A DNA stretch of 64,000 bases from an uncultured Lachnospiraceae bacterium (GCA_910589265.1 CAJUTQ010000084.1:1-64000); one strand, 5' to 3'; numbered from the stretch's first letter, positions 45,540 to 54,433 are shown. Made by a program: numbers and translations. Notes: generated from the letters alone by a model not told the origin.

Positions 45540-45758
45540 CTAGGGCTGAACTTCTTCCTCCTGCTCTACATATAAAATGACATCCTCTACTTTGCAGTGG
45601 AAAACACTGCATATTTTTTCTACTGTGTCCAAGGTTACATTGCTATTGTGTTTTAAGCGATAAATGACCGACTTATTAAAATGATATTCATGCTCCAACA
45701 TATAAGTTGTTATGTTTCTTTGTCTCATCATCTCCCAAAAAGGCTGAAATGTCATCAT
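45540..45758 (-). CDS. small XRE/HTH_26-type regulator
   Basis: About 72 residues and nearly all helix-turn-helix: 'FWEMMRQRNITTYMLEHEYHFNKSVIYRLKHNSNVTLDTVEKICSVF' spans it (given in family terms as a Cro/CI-type domain), followed by 'VEDVILYVEQEEE'. This compact form is common in Firmicutes. It is the first gene of the PotA-like transporter operon and lies downstream of a palindrome overlapping the promoter, so it probably controls that operon. A GTG at 45767 is an alternative start. Confidence 0.78.
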   Translation of the reverse strand: MMTFQPFWEMMRQRNITTYMLEHEYHFNKSVIYRLKHNSNVTLDTVEKICSVFHCKVEDVILYVEQEEEVQP

Positions 45759-45779
45759 TTTTCTCACTCTCCGCCTACT

Positions 45780-45830
45780 ATTATAGTATGGAAAAAGAAT
45801 CCTGGATATCCTGCATATATGTAGGATATC
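45780..45830 (-). promoter_or_regulatory. promoter and overlapping palindrome of the second Pot-like operon
   Basis: A consensus TATAAT -10 (45780-45785) lies 22 bases before the regulator start. At the -35 position is a palindrome in which GATATCCTGC pairs with GTAGGATATC (45805-45830, one G-U). It could be the operator of the helix-turn-helix protein or the recJ-side terminator. Confidence 0.45.
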
Positions 45831-45869
45831 TAAGTTGTATCTTCCTGCCCTTTGCCAAAAATCTCAACT

Positions 45870-47642
45870 TCATGTAAATGCATAATGCTGTACAATGAGC
45901 TGTATGGAGCGTCTTCCCATAAATTCGTTGATGGAAGGATAATAGGTAATCATACAAGTTATTTTGTTGTCTTTCCCTAAGAACATGGCGTCTACTTCTT
46001 TGTTTCCATATACCCTTTCCAGCTCTTGTTTCAGCTTTCCACAATCTCCAAAATAAATTCCTTCCTTTCTTATTCCTTGGGAATCTTCCAGGAGCATTTT
46101 GAATACATTTTGATTTTTTCCTACTATTTTTCCTGATATTATTTTGACTTCCTTTTCCCCAAAAACAGGTTTCGTATTGCCCATTCCAAAAGGCTCCAGT
46201 ACTTTTAGCTCCTCCACAAAATCTTCTGTACTATAAGAAAAGGGCAGCCTCATGTCAATGACTACTTTCTCCACAAAGTCTTCTTCCTGCAAGAGACATT
46301 GTGCGTTGATTTTCTTTTGAAAGACAGGCACCAAACTTTCTTTAAGAGACAAGCCTGCCGCCAGCTTATGACCTCCAAACTTTGTAAATAACTCCTTACA
46401 TTTTGTCATCTCCTCATACATATGGAAGGTGTCAATGGAACGCCCTGAGCCTTTTACTCCTTCCTCTCCCTTTGTGAGAACAAAAGTAGGCTTGTAATAA
46501 GCTTCCCGAATACGTCCAGCAATAATTCCAGCAATGCTTTCGTGACAGTCTTTTAAATAAATGACAAGCACTTTCTCCTCTTTTAGATTTTGTTCTTCTA
46601 TGTATTGATGGGCCTTTTCCAAAAACTCCTGGGTTAAACACTTTCTTTCTTCGTTGTACTCTTTCAAATTTTCTGCCAGCTGCCTTGCCTCTTTTTCATC
46701 TTTCGCCTGCAAAAGTAAAAGGGCAGCTCTTGCGGTGTCTAGGCGTCCTGCCGCATTCATACAAGGGCCAAGGACGAAACCAATATGATACGTGGAAAGC
46801 TGATCCATTTTTATTTCATTTACTTCCATTAACGCCTTCAACCCTAAATTTTTTGTACGCCTCATTTCTTCCATTCCATATTTTACTAAAATCCTGTTTT
46901 CCCCAAAAAGTTCCATCACATCCCCTATGGTGGCAAAGGCTGCAAAGGAAAGGAGCTCCTTTACACAATCTTCCTTATAAAATCCTCCCTTTTTCATAAT
47001 TACTTGAATCCATTGATAGGCAAGGGCAGCTCCACACAGATTTTTAAAAGGATAAGGACAATCTGGCTGCTTCGGGTTCACAATGGCATCTGCCGCTGGA
47101 AGTATATACCCCTTTTTCCCTCCCTCTATCTCCTCATAAGGTATTTCATGATGATCTGTGATAATAACCGTTAGTCCTAGCTCTTTAGCCCTCATAACCG
47201 CCTCTTTGGCGGCAATTCCATTATCGCATGTAATAATGGTATCTATCCCTTCTTCTGCTGCTTTTTCGATTAATCGCTCATTTATTCCATAACCGTCTTT
47301 CATCCTGTCAGGAATAGCTGTATCTACCGCTGCCCCGCATACAAAAAGACCTTTCCATAATATATAGGCGGCGCATACCCCATCAATATCATAATCTCCA
47401 ATAATTCTTATTTTTTTCTTTTCTTTCATTTTATTTAAAATAATATCCCCTGCTTTTTCCCCGTCTTTTAGCAGCTCTCCTGGGCTTAGCTCTTCCAAAG
47501 TTCCATAAAGGTAGTCCTTAATCTTTTCTGCTGTCTCTATTCCCCTGTTTCTCATGATCCTTGCCAGTATAGGGCTAATATTAAACTCCTTAGCAATTTT
47601 CTGGAAGTCTCCCCCTTTTGTCGTCACAACCCATTTTGCCAT
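45870..47642 (-). CDS. recJ: single-stranded-DNA-specific exonuclease RecJ
   Basis: 590 residues. DHH phosphoesterase motifs are 'IIGDYDIDGVCAAYILW', 'TCDNGIAA', 'ITDHHEIP' and 'VNPKQPDCPYPF'; the C-terminal DHHA1 part contains 'GSGRSIDTFHMYEEM' and 'FGGHKLAAGLSL'. It acts 5'-3' in recombination and mismatch repair. AGGAG lies 12 bases before the ATG. Confidence 0.94.
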   Translation of the reverse strand: MAKWVVTTKGGDFQKIAKEFNISPILARIMRNRGIETAEKIKDYLYGTLEELSPGELLKDGEKAGDIILNKMKEKKKIRIIGDYDIDGVCAAYILWKGLFVCGAAVDTAIPDRMKDGYGINERLIEKAAEEGIDTIITCDNGIAAKEAVMRAKELGLTVIITDHHEIPYEEIEGGKKGYILPAADAIVNPKQPDCPYPFKNLCGAALAYQWIQVIMKKGGFYKEDCVKELLSFAAFATIGDVMELFGENRILVKYGMEEMRRTKNLGLKALMEVNEIKMDQLSTYHIGFVLGPCMNAAGRLDTARAALLLLQAKDEKEARQLAENLKEYNEERKCLTQEFLEKAHQYIEEQNLKEEKVLVIYLKDCHESIAGIIAGRIREAYYKPTFVLTKGEEGVKGSGRSIDTFHMYEEMTKCKELFTKFGGHKLAAGLSLKESLVPVFQKKINAQCLLQEEDFVEKVVIDMRLPFSYSTEDFVEELKVLEPFGMGNTKPVFGEKEVKIISGKIVGKNQNVFKMLLEDSQGIRKEGIYFGDCGKLKQELERVYGNKEVDAMFLGKDNKITCMITYYPSINEFMGRRSIQLIVQHYAFT

Positions 47643-47868
47643 TTTTCACATCAGCTCCTTTCTCATCCTTTCTTTTACAGAAGTATACATGATGTACTTT
47701 CTTTTGTCATTATAAAACAAAAAGCAGGGATTCTTATTTTCCTATTTCTTTTTTGGAATCCTTCTGTTATAATATTTTCCAAATGAAACCTATAAAAATT
47801 AAGAAAGGAACCCAAAAGATGTTGGACTTGTTTTTTACAAATCCAAACAAAAGGCATAGGTACTGGTT

Positions 47869-48153
47869 ATGAAAAAATTTCTCCACTTTATGATGCTCTT
47901 TGCATTTCTTCTCATCTCTACTTCTTTGTTAAGCTTAAGTTCTCTTCACACAAAAGAAGTTTACGGGGAAGAAAGCGCTGTAATGACAGAAGCCCCTGAG
48001 GAAGCTTTAGACACTACATCTTCGCAAGATTCCGGCTTTGGCTTTATTTTTGCAGGAATTCTCTTCATTGTCATCGCCGTAGTTGTTGTCATTGCTGCAT
48101 CAGTTTCTGCTTCCGCAGCTGCTGTTATTACAATGGAAGAAGACGCTATGTAA
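47869..48153 (+). CDS. small secreted or membrane protein
   Basis: 94 residues. An N-terminal signal-like helix ('FLHFMMLFAFLLISTSLLSLSSL') is followed by an acidic stretch and a second hydrophobic segment rich in Val, Ile and Ala ('AGILFIVIAVVVVIAASVSASAAA'). It ends in acidic residues. I do not recognise a family. The ribosome site (AGGTACTGG) is weak. A TATAAT lies upstream at about 47768. Confidence 0.5.
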   Translation: MKKFLHFMMLFAFLLISTSLLSLSSLHTKEVYGEESAVMTEAPEEALDTTSSQDSGFGFIFAGILFIVIAVVVVIAASVSASAAAVITMEEDAM

Positions 48154-48203
48154 ATATTTCTATTTATAAAAAGTATCTGCTTTTTCTTCACCCACAGCAG
48201 GTA

Positions 48204-48254
48204 TCCCCTAAGAGTTTTTATTGTATTCTATTTTTGGCTTATTCTCTTAGGGGA
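48204..48254. repeat. 11-bp inverted repeat with long loop
   Basis: TCCCCTAAGAG and CTCTTAGGGGA pair perfectly across a 29-base loop that is T-rich. Its distance to the next hairpin is short. It may be part of the end of the plus-strand transcript. Confidence 0.4.
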
Positions 48255-48274
48255 CAAGATTTAAAAAAATATTT

Positions 48275-48320
48275 GCCAGATAAGACACAGACAAAAGGGT
48301 CTGTCTCTTATCTGGCTTTT
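48275..48320 (+). terminator. strong terminator between the small secreted protein and the MFS gene
   Basis: An 18-bp stem beginning GCCAGATAAGA pairs with a partner ending TCTTATCTGGC with one mismatch, followed by T5. It is placed to end transcripts from both converging genes. Confidence 0.8.
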
Positions 48321-48362
48321 TATTGTAAAGGAAAAGAATCCAATCAATCTTAAAAACTAATT

Positions 48363-49559
48363 TTATGAATGCCTCATAAGTTTTTTGCAAATAAGGGAAA
48401 CGAAAGCAATGGAAAGTATAGGAAAAACTAAGTATAAAACTTTTAAAGAAAAGGCATCAATTATCATGCTGGCAGCTAAGAGAGTCACTACGCTAAAGCA
48501 CCTTGTTATTGTGGAAGATAATGAAGTAAGGGATGAAATATTTTCTTCCTTTACTTTTAGATTATAGATTGTTTGCAAATAATACCCTAACATGAGTATG
48601 ACGACAACAGGAATACAATACAACACCAAAGTAAGGACTTTATGGGAGGATAAAAAAAGGAAGATAGCTGCCCCGATCCCTCCTATTGCTGAACAAAACA
48701 GATAATGTTCCATTATTTTTGAAATAGGCAGTTTGTAGACAATGATCGTGATTATTTGAAATAAGAGATAAAAGCCTAAAAACAGTTTTTCATTATATCC
48801 CACTTCTAAAAAGAAGGATTGCCACATTTGAAAATGCACTTGCAAATACATTTGTAATGCACCAAAGCAAAGTATGATCCATCTCAGGCTAGGACTGTTT
48901 TTTAACTCCTTGAAAGAGTCCTTTACCAATTGTTTCATCCTTGTGTCCCTCCCCTCTCTATCTACATCCCTATACTTATATTGAAAGAAAATAAGAAGGG
49001 CGCTCATGGACATGAAAACGATCATAAGATAATACAGATGAATATCTATCAACTGATAAAGAGCAAAACCAAGTCCAGCTCCTGCAATGGAAGCTGCGGC
49101 AGTCAAACTGCTTCCAGTCCCTATGAATTTTTCCAGTTTCTTTTGAACTTCATCCCCATGGCAAGTTCTTTTTATAGAAACAATAATGTGGGCGTCAATA
49201 GTGCCTGTCTCAAAGGCATTGGAAATCCCATATAGAAACCATGCCAAAGCCATCATGACAAAGGAATCAAAGAATAGCACCATTACATAGCAAAAGAGCA
49301 TTGTTATATTTGACATAATAAAGATACTTTTCTTATTGTATCTATCTGCAAGAACACCCGAGGGGAACTCAAAGAGAACTACAGCCATAGAATAAAAAGC
49401 CTGGATGGTAGCAATTTGAGAATAGGTCATTCCCTTACTGAGAAAAATCAGGGTAAGAACGGCATGGGGCATTGTGATGGCCATTCCTTTCATCCCCATG
49501 GATACATAAAAGATGTTTATATTATGGGTGAGCTTTTCTACAGATTTTGCATTTGTCAT
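48363..49559 (-). CDS. MFS transporter
   Basis: 398 residues with about twelve helices. The family A motif appears as 'GVLADRYNKKSIFI' after helix 2. Its start overlaps the end of the adenylyltransferase-like gene by 38 bases, so the two are co-translated. In microcin-C-like loci an MFS pump exports the modified peptide, so this may be a self-immunity or export pump. ATG 49559 has GAGG 9 bases upstream. Confidence 0.85.
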   Translation of the reverse strand: MTNAKSVEKLTHNINIFYVSMGMKGMAITMPHAVLTLIFLSKGMTYSQIATIQAFYSMAVVLFEFPSGVLADRYNKKSIFIMSNITMLFCYVMVLFFDSFVMMALAWFLYGISNAFETGTIDAHIIVSIKRTCHGDEVQKKLEKFIGTGSSLTAAASIAGAGLGFALYQLIDIHLYYLMIVFMSMSALLIFFQYKYRDVDREGRDTRMKQLVKDSFKELKNSPSLRWIILCFGALQMYLQVHFQMWQSFFLEVGYNEKLFLGFYLLFQIITIIVYKLPISKIMEHYLFCSAIGGIGAAIFLFLSSHKVLTLVLYCIPVVVILMLGYYLQTIYNLKVKEENISSLTSLSSTITRCFSVVTLLAASMIIDAFSLKVLYLVFPILSIAFVSLICKKLMRHS

Positions 49560-50505
49560 TTTTCTGAACCTCAACCTTTACAATATCTAAATTTTTATTT
49601 CCAATACCTACCCTTCTTCCCAATGAATTTATAGCGCCCCTTTTTCCTGAAAAGTAATGCAAAATATCTGACATTGCCATAGCAGAGGCTACTGAGCTAT
49701 TAATAAATGAAGATGGGGCTCTATAAAAAGAATTAAAATTTTCAAGCTCTTTATATCCGTTATCTTCATAGTCAGCTCCTAAATCCGTACAAAAAGGGCA
49801 AGCTGAATATTCCGGAATGTAAAAAGGCCCAATCACAGAATAATCATTAAGATAACCTACATTCAAACATGGGACTTTATATTCTGATGCAACAATAATA
49901 CTATCTCTTACTGTTGTATTACTATCCCCAGAAATCGTCATAATCACATTATCTCTATCTATAATATGCTCTATTATTTCTCTCAATAAATCTGCTGTTG
50001 CAAATTTAGCATATGTATCCTATTTAACTGTCGTAAAACGCTTGCTTAATTTTTCCTTTAGCACATCACACTTTAAACGATTAACATCGGATAAATCAAA
50101 AAAAATTTGACGATTCAAGTTTGATATACTGACAACATCTCCATCTATCATAATAATCTTTTTAGGTAAATAGCTGGCATATGCATACATTAAGTAATTT
50201 CCAATTCCACCGCATCCAATGTTTATTAGCGTTGAATCCTTCATTCTTCTTAGTATTTCTTCACTATTTGAATAGCAACAATCTACATATAGCCTATTTT
50301 TATAATCAATATTTTCCTTATCATTTTGTAAAACGTATTGATTATCTGTTATATATTTTTTTCCTAAACATAATTCAAATATATCCCTGGATATATTATG
50401 ATTATCCAAAAATTCAAAAATTTCTTCAAGTTGCTTAGGCTCTGATAAGTATTTTAGTAATACATAAACTTGATTAAATGTTTTATCTTCATAACTCTCC
50501 TGCAT
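49522..50505 (-). pseudogene. MccB/ThiF-like E1 adenylyltransferase interrupted by an in-frame amber codon
   Basis: Codon 162 is TAG at 50020-50022. Reading through gives one continuous 326-residue frame. The N-terminal 80 residues look like the peptide-clamp domain of MccB. The E1 core has 'NIGCGGIGNYLMY' (nucleotide loop) and 'DGDVVSISNLNRQIF' (Asp and Arg contacts). The C-terminal part has two zinc pairs, 'CPFC' and 'CKIC'. MccB adenylates the C-terminal Asn of a small peptide in microcin C. No obvious mccA peptide is visible upstream. The break may be a mutation, a sequencing error or suppression. The MFS gene is coupled to its end. Confidence 0.75.
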
Positions 50506-50567
50506 ACTTCCATATTATAATGCATTATAATTTAGTATATTTATATGCTACTACAGTAGTTTAATAA

Positions 50568-50596
50568 AGTATACGATAATTGTTTAATTTTGCCAA
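50568..50596 (-). promoter_or_regulatory. promoter of the MccB-like/MFS operon
   Basis: TTGGCA and TATACT with a 17-base spacer on the minus strand; the transcript leader to the start codon is about 60 bases. Confidence 0.6.
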
Positions 50597-51199
50597 TATA
50601 TATCGTCTTACTTTTTTATTAAATATAAAAAGAGGATAACTATGTAGAATTTTCAAATAAAAATAGAAATCAAAAATTTCATTGAGGAATAAAAATCTTG
50701 TGACTTTATAACATATTATTAAATAAAACTTCCTACATATATTAAAAACTATTTCATCCTATCCATTTTTGCCCTTAGTGAATAGATACTTTACAAATTA
50801 TAGAGAGAAAATACTCGTCCAAAACGTATAAACATTTAGCTTTTATGTAGTTTCGAAAAAACAATAATTTTATTGTCTTTTATTTATTTTAAAACCAGCT
50901 AAATTTACTAAGATTTATTACATCAAAATATGAAGAAGGCCTTATACAAATCTACTATCGTTTATTATTCCTTATTTTTTTGTCTACTTATATCTTCTTT
51001 CATTATCTTAGACATATGAAGTATCACTTTCGAAATTTGTTTATACCTCCTATCATTATACTCAATATTTTCTAAAAATCTGCAAAAGCAAAAAATTGTT
51101 CTTAAAATCATATACTATAAAATTTTATTACTTTTTCTTGACCTTCTTACTTCCTTATGATATTTTGAGAATATAACAAATTAACTTGTTATCATGATG

Positions 51200-51381
51200 T
51201 TGGGGGCAAAAGGTTTTTTGACCCCTCTGATACCGGATTGCTCCGCAGTTTGTGCTCTCGCAATCCTCAAAAACATTCAAAATCCGCCCTAATCGGGCTA
51301 CTTTTTCATATTTTTGGCGGGTCCCAAGTTCAAAAATCCTCTTGCAAGCAAGCTTGCATCGAATTTCCGACCTTTTGACCC
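51200..51381. repeat. GC-richer intergenic element with terminal and internal inverted repeats
   Basis: A block of about 180 bases, markedly less A/T-rich than both flanks. The left end is GGGGGCAAAAGG...TTTTTTGACCCC and the right end is GACCTTTTGACCC, so the ends share CAAAAGG/TTTTGACCC-type inverted sequence. Inside are GATTGC/GCAATC, GCCC-TAATC-GGGC and the palindrome GCAAGCTTGC. No coding potential is evident. It looks like a non-autonomous intergenic repeat or a structured RNA. Confidence 0.5.
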
Positions 51382-51501
51382 TAGTATCTTATCATTATGA
51401 ATAAAGAGGAACTAGAAATAAAAAATCAAAAGAATAGATTTACATAAGTAGCTGACTCATATTTTTTATTCTTTATAGATCACTGAGGTATTTCTGTTGC
51501 A

Positions 51502-51528
51502 TTAACTTCTCTATAGTTAACTTATAAT
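51502..51528 (+). promoter_or_regulatory. promoter with TTAACTT direct repeats
   Basis: TTAACTT occurs twice, 15 bases apart (51502 and 51517), directly against a TATAAT (51523-51528). Spaced direct repeats just upstream of a -10 are typical of response-regulator binding sites. It probably serves the exporter gene 300 bases downstream. Confidence 0.4.
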
Positions 51529-51840
51529 CTGTAAGGAAATATATTGTTAAATATTTCACCCTCTTACAAAAAGCATTCTTATAACTCCTATAAAAAGAGA
51601 GGGCTTATACCAATGGAATCTAGAAAACTTACTTATTGAAAACATTAATATATTACAATCTTGATCTGTTTAAAAGAATTTACAATACAACTTTACTTTG
51701 AAATGTATCATAAGGATCAAAATCTTAAATAGCATTTAACCTATGATAAATAATATAACTTCGTCTAACAAAATAAAGGCGTATTCGCCAATTTTCCATA
51801 TAACAATATATGATAATATTTTAAATTAATAGGAGAAATT

Positions 51841-53544
51841 ATGTTAAAAAAAGCACTTTATCAAAAAAATAAGCTTAATTTTGTTTTATCCATTATACTG
51901 ACTATATCTATGGCTCTTCTTGCCATTTATGTTGCATTTTTATTACAACTCATCATAAATACGATTATTAATGGCACTGTTGGGGATCTGTACAAACTGA
52001 TTCTAGGATCCCTTCTTTTTCTCATTGGCTATGCTCTTATTACTTTACTTAGAAACTTTTTCAAGTTTCGATATTTAAAAAGAGGTCTCATGCAGTATAA
52101 GGAAACGGTTTGTAAAAAAATACTTGAAAAAGATATGTTCTTTTTTAAGCAGGAAAATACAGGGGACTATCTTTCCATATTTGTCAATAATGCCACCTTT
52201 ATCAGTGACAATTATCTCAACGCAACATTACTTATTGTTTATAATATCGTCGTACTTGTTTCCTCCATCTCCCTTATGTTTTATTATCATTTTCTCATTG
52301 CTTCCATTGTTGTAATCACGGCCTTCTTTCCCCTTCTCACTTCCATTATTTTTGGGAAATCGCTGTCCCTTCTCGGTACGGAACTTGCAGAAAAAAATGG
52401 AAGATTTACTGCCTTTTCGAAAGAAATTTTATCTGCTTTTCCTATAATTAAAGGGTTTAAAAAAGAAAAAACCTTTTTAAAACTATTTTTAAATGAAAAT
52501 ACCCAATTAGAGACTATAAAAGAAAAAACCAATCTTAAAACCGGCTATGCTGGCGTACTGTCTATGACTTTAAGCTATATTACTCTATTTAGCGTATATA
52601 TTTTAAGCGGTTATTTTGTTATGTCCGGCGAATTGACTTTTGGTTCCGTCATGATTTTTGTACAGCTTAGCAGCTACATACTAGAACCTATTTCTGAATT
52701 AGGAACATTATTGCCAAATCGAAAAGCAGCCAAATCCATCATGGAAAAGGATGAAAAGCTCCTTTCCACTATCCATTCACCAGAAAAGACCCAACACTTA
52801 AAGGATTTTACTGGAAGGATAAATCTGCAAAATTTGACATTTTCCTATGATATGGTAAATGATTCCATTAAAAACATAAACTATACCTTTGAACAGAATA
52901 AAAGCTATGGAATTGTTGGCGGAAGCGGAAGCGGAAAATCTACTTTGTTAAAACTTCTGGCTGGATATTTATCAAATTATCAAGGTAAACTTACACTGGA
53001 TCACTTGGAAATGAAAGAAATATGTAATGATAGTATTTTTCATAATATATCCTTCATTGAACAGGAAATTTTTATTTTTGACAGTTCTATTAAAAATAAT
53101 ATTACCTTATTTTCAGATGTTCCAGAAAGTCAATTACATAATGCCATTCAACAATCAGGGTTAGAAAAGTTAGTGGAAGAAAAAGGTCTGGATTATATTT
53201 GTGGTGAAAATGGCAATCAACTTTCTGGAGGTGAGCGTCAAAGGATCTCCATTGCCAGAGCATTATTAAAAGAAGGAAAAGTTCTATTAATCGATGAAGG
53301 AACCTCTGCAATTGATCAAAAAACATCCATTGAAATTGAACAGGAAATTTTAAATATAGAAAACACAACGAAAATTACTGTTACACACAAACTCATAGAA
53401 CAGGTATTGCGTAAATACGATGAGATTCTCGTAATGCAAAACGGAGAAGTTGTTGAAACTGGAACCTTTGAACAGCTGATGAATAACAAAAATCAGTTCT
53501 TTCATTTGTACCAATCGACAGAAGCAGAAATGGCCCCTCATTAA
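51841..53544 (+). CDS. ABC exporter, fused membrane and ATPase domains
   Basis: 567 residues. Six N-terminal helices (about residues 1-290) form the ABC transmembrane domain. The ATPase domain has Walker A 'GGSGSGKST', the signature 'LSGGERQR', Walker B 'VLLIDEGTSAID' and the H-loop 'VTHKL'. This is the layout of peptide and bacteriocin exporters, but the N-terminal C39 peptidase that such exporters often carry is missing; a separate C39-like gene follows 15 bases later. AGGAGA lies 6 bases before the ATG. It likely exports a peptide. Confidence 0.88.
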   Translation: MLKKALYQKNKLNFVLSIILTISMALLAIYVAFLLQLIINTIINGTVGDLYKLILGSLLFLIGYALITLLRNFFKFRYLKRGLMQYKETVCKKILEKDMFFFKQENTGDYLSIFVNNATFISDNYLNATLLIVYNIVVLVSSISLMFYYHFLIASIVVITAFFPLLTSIIFGKSLSLLGTELAEKNGRFTAFSKEILSAFPIIKGFKKEKTFLKLFLNENTQLETIKEKTNLKTGYAGVLSMTLSYITLFSVYILSGYFVMSGELTFGSVMIFVQLSSYILEPISELGTLLPNRKAAKSIMEKDEKLLSTIHSPEKTQHLKDFTGRINLQNLTFSYDMVNDSIKNINYTFEQNKSYGIVGGSGSGKSTLLKLLAGYLSNYQGKLTLDHLEMKEICNDSIFHNISFIEQEIFIFDSSIKNNITLFSDVPESQLHNAIQQSGLEKLVEEKGLDYICGENGNQLSGGERQRISIARALLKEGKVLLIDEGTSAIDQKTSIEIEQEILNIENTTKITVTHKLIEQVLRKYDEILVMQNGEVVETGTFEQLMNNKNQFFHLYQSTEAEMAPH

Positions 53545-53559
53545 AATACGGAGTTGATT

Positions 53560-53976
53560 ATGAGTAATATCATTAGAACAAAAAGAGTAATACAAGAAAC
53601 CAAACATATATGCGGTATCATATACATCTATATTATTTTAGATTATTATAACACATCTATTGAATTTACAGATATAATATCTTCTATTAAAAATCATCTT
53701 TATTCTGGAACAGCCAAAGAATTGAAAGATATAATAGAAAAATATCATTTTAGCTTTTGTGGTTATAAAATGAGTATTAAAAATTTGCTTTTACAACCAC
53801 CTCCATTTATTTTGCATTGGGAATTTAATCATTATATTGTTTATGAAGGAACAAAAAACCATTTGATTTACTTAAATGACCCTCTACAAGGACATATTAA
53901 AATGAACATAAAAGATTTTAGTAAACATTTTACAGGATTTGTATTTATGATACGGCCTATAAGTGTGGGAAAATAA
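53560..53976 (+). CDS. stand-alone C39-type (double-glycine) leader peptidase
   Basis: 138 residues that align with a single C39 domain. The Gln and Cys of the active site are in 'QETKHICG' (about residues 13-20). A His is in 'HWEFNHYIVY' and an Asp in 'LNDPLQGH'. The end, 'FSKHFTGFVFMI', is the typical last strand. It contains no membrane segment and no ATPase. It lies 15 bases after an exporter lacking this domain, so the two may act as a split peptidase-exporter. ATG 53560 has GGAG at 6 bases; a TTG at 53554 is an alternative. No double-glycine precursor is visible. Confidence 0.78.
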   Translation: MSNIIRTKRVIQETKHICGIIYIYIILDYYNTSIEFTDIISSIKNHLYSGTAKELKDIIEKYHFSFCGYKMSIKNLLLQPPPFILHWEFNHYIVYEGTKNHLIYLNDPLQGHIKMNIKDFSKHFTGFVFMIRPISVGK

Positions 53977-54163
53977 ATTGGGGAAATTTCCATCTATCTA
54001 GATAAATATCCTTTTCCATGCTTATAAAATCATTTGTTTTTGGAATTTCTAGGTGCCTCCAATCTTTAATCCAAACATTAGACATACAGTCTATTTTACT
54101 CTTCATAAGTAAACGCCCCACCGAATATTTTTTATTCTCTTCAATAAAATGCTTATAATTCAT
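53957..54163 (-). CDS. possible short or degraded protein
   Basis: A 68-codon frame opposite the end of the C39 gene, overlapping it by 20 bases. The text (for example 'SNVWIKDWRHLEIPKTNDFI') reads like part of a real protein. There is no ribosome site and I recognise no family. It may be a remnant of a gene lost between the two modules. Confidence 0.25.
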   Translation of the reverse strand: MNYKHFIEENKKYSVGRLLMKSKIDCMSNVWIKDWRHLEIPKTNDFISMEKDIYLDRWKFPQFIFPHL

Positions 54164-54433
54164 AATAATATAAGAATTGGAAAAAATTAAAGAAACCTTC
54201 TATTTTTCCCATCTAACTAAACTCATTTTGCAAAATTTATGAAATCCTCCTGTTATATTTCATATTTAATATAAGGCTTGATTCCTCCAAGTTGTTTTCT
54301 CTATAAACTTCCGAGAATCTTACACTTCCTAAACTCATATTATTCATCTTTTCATTACATATGAATCAAAATCTCACTATATTTTTAGTAAATAGTCTAT
54401 GATTATTCTTTTCTCTATTTGCTAATCTTTTAC
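54164..54433. other. AT-rich gap downstream of the ABC permease gene
   Basis: Little is supported here. On the minus strand a 36-codon frame at 54237-54347 (starting MNNMSLGSVRF, Arg-rich at the end) is followed by an AGGAGG that has no good start codon at a normal distance. It could be a decayed small gene. Confidence 0.3.

Larger units (their letters stand above)
50506..51840. other. 1.3-kb AT-rich gap with promoters, a GC-richer repeat and no firm gene
   Basis: Apart from the promoter at 50568 and the repeat at 51200, the interval is A/T-rich. Possible short frames are a minus-strand 48-codon frame at 50965-51111 and a plus-strand 29-codon frame near 50930, 'MKKALYKSTIVYYSLFF'. The latter resembles the start of the exporter gene ('MLKKALYQ') and could be a decayed copy. 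None has a convincing ribosome site. A plus-strand promoter lies about 300 bases before the exporter. Confidence 0.5.

Noticed and set aside
50506..50820. Search for an MccA-like peptide upstream of the MccB-like gene
   Set aside because: Short minus-strand frames exist, but none has a ribosome site together with a C-terminal Asn, so no precursor is called.
50930..51019. 29-codon hydrophobic frame starting MKKALYKST
   Set aside because: No ribosome site. The resemblance to the exporter start is limited to a few residues.
51614..51640. Eight-codon frame MESRKLTY before the exporter
   Set aside because: It has a GAGAGGG ten bases upstream, but it is too short and unlike known leader or pheromone peptides to be called.
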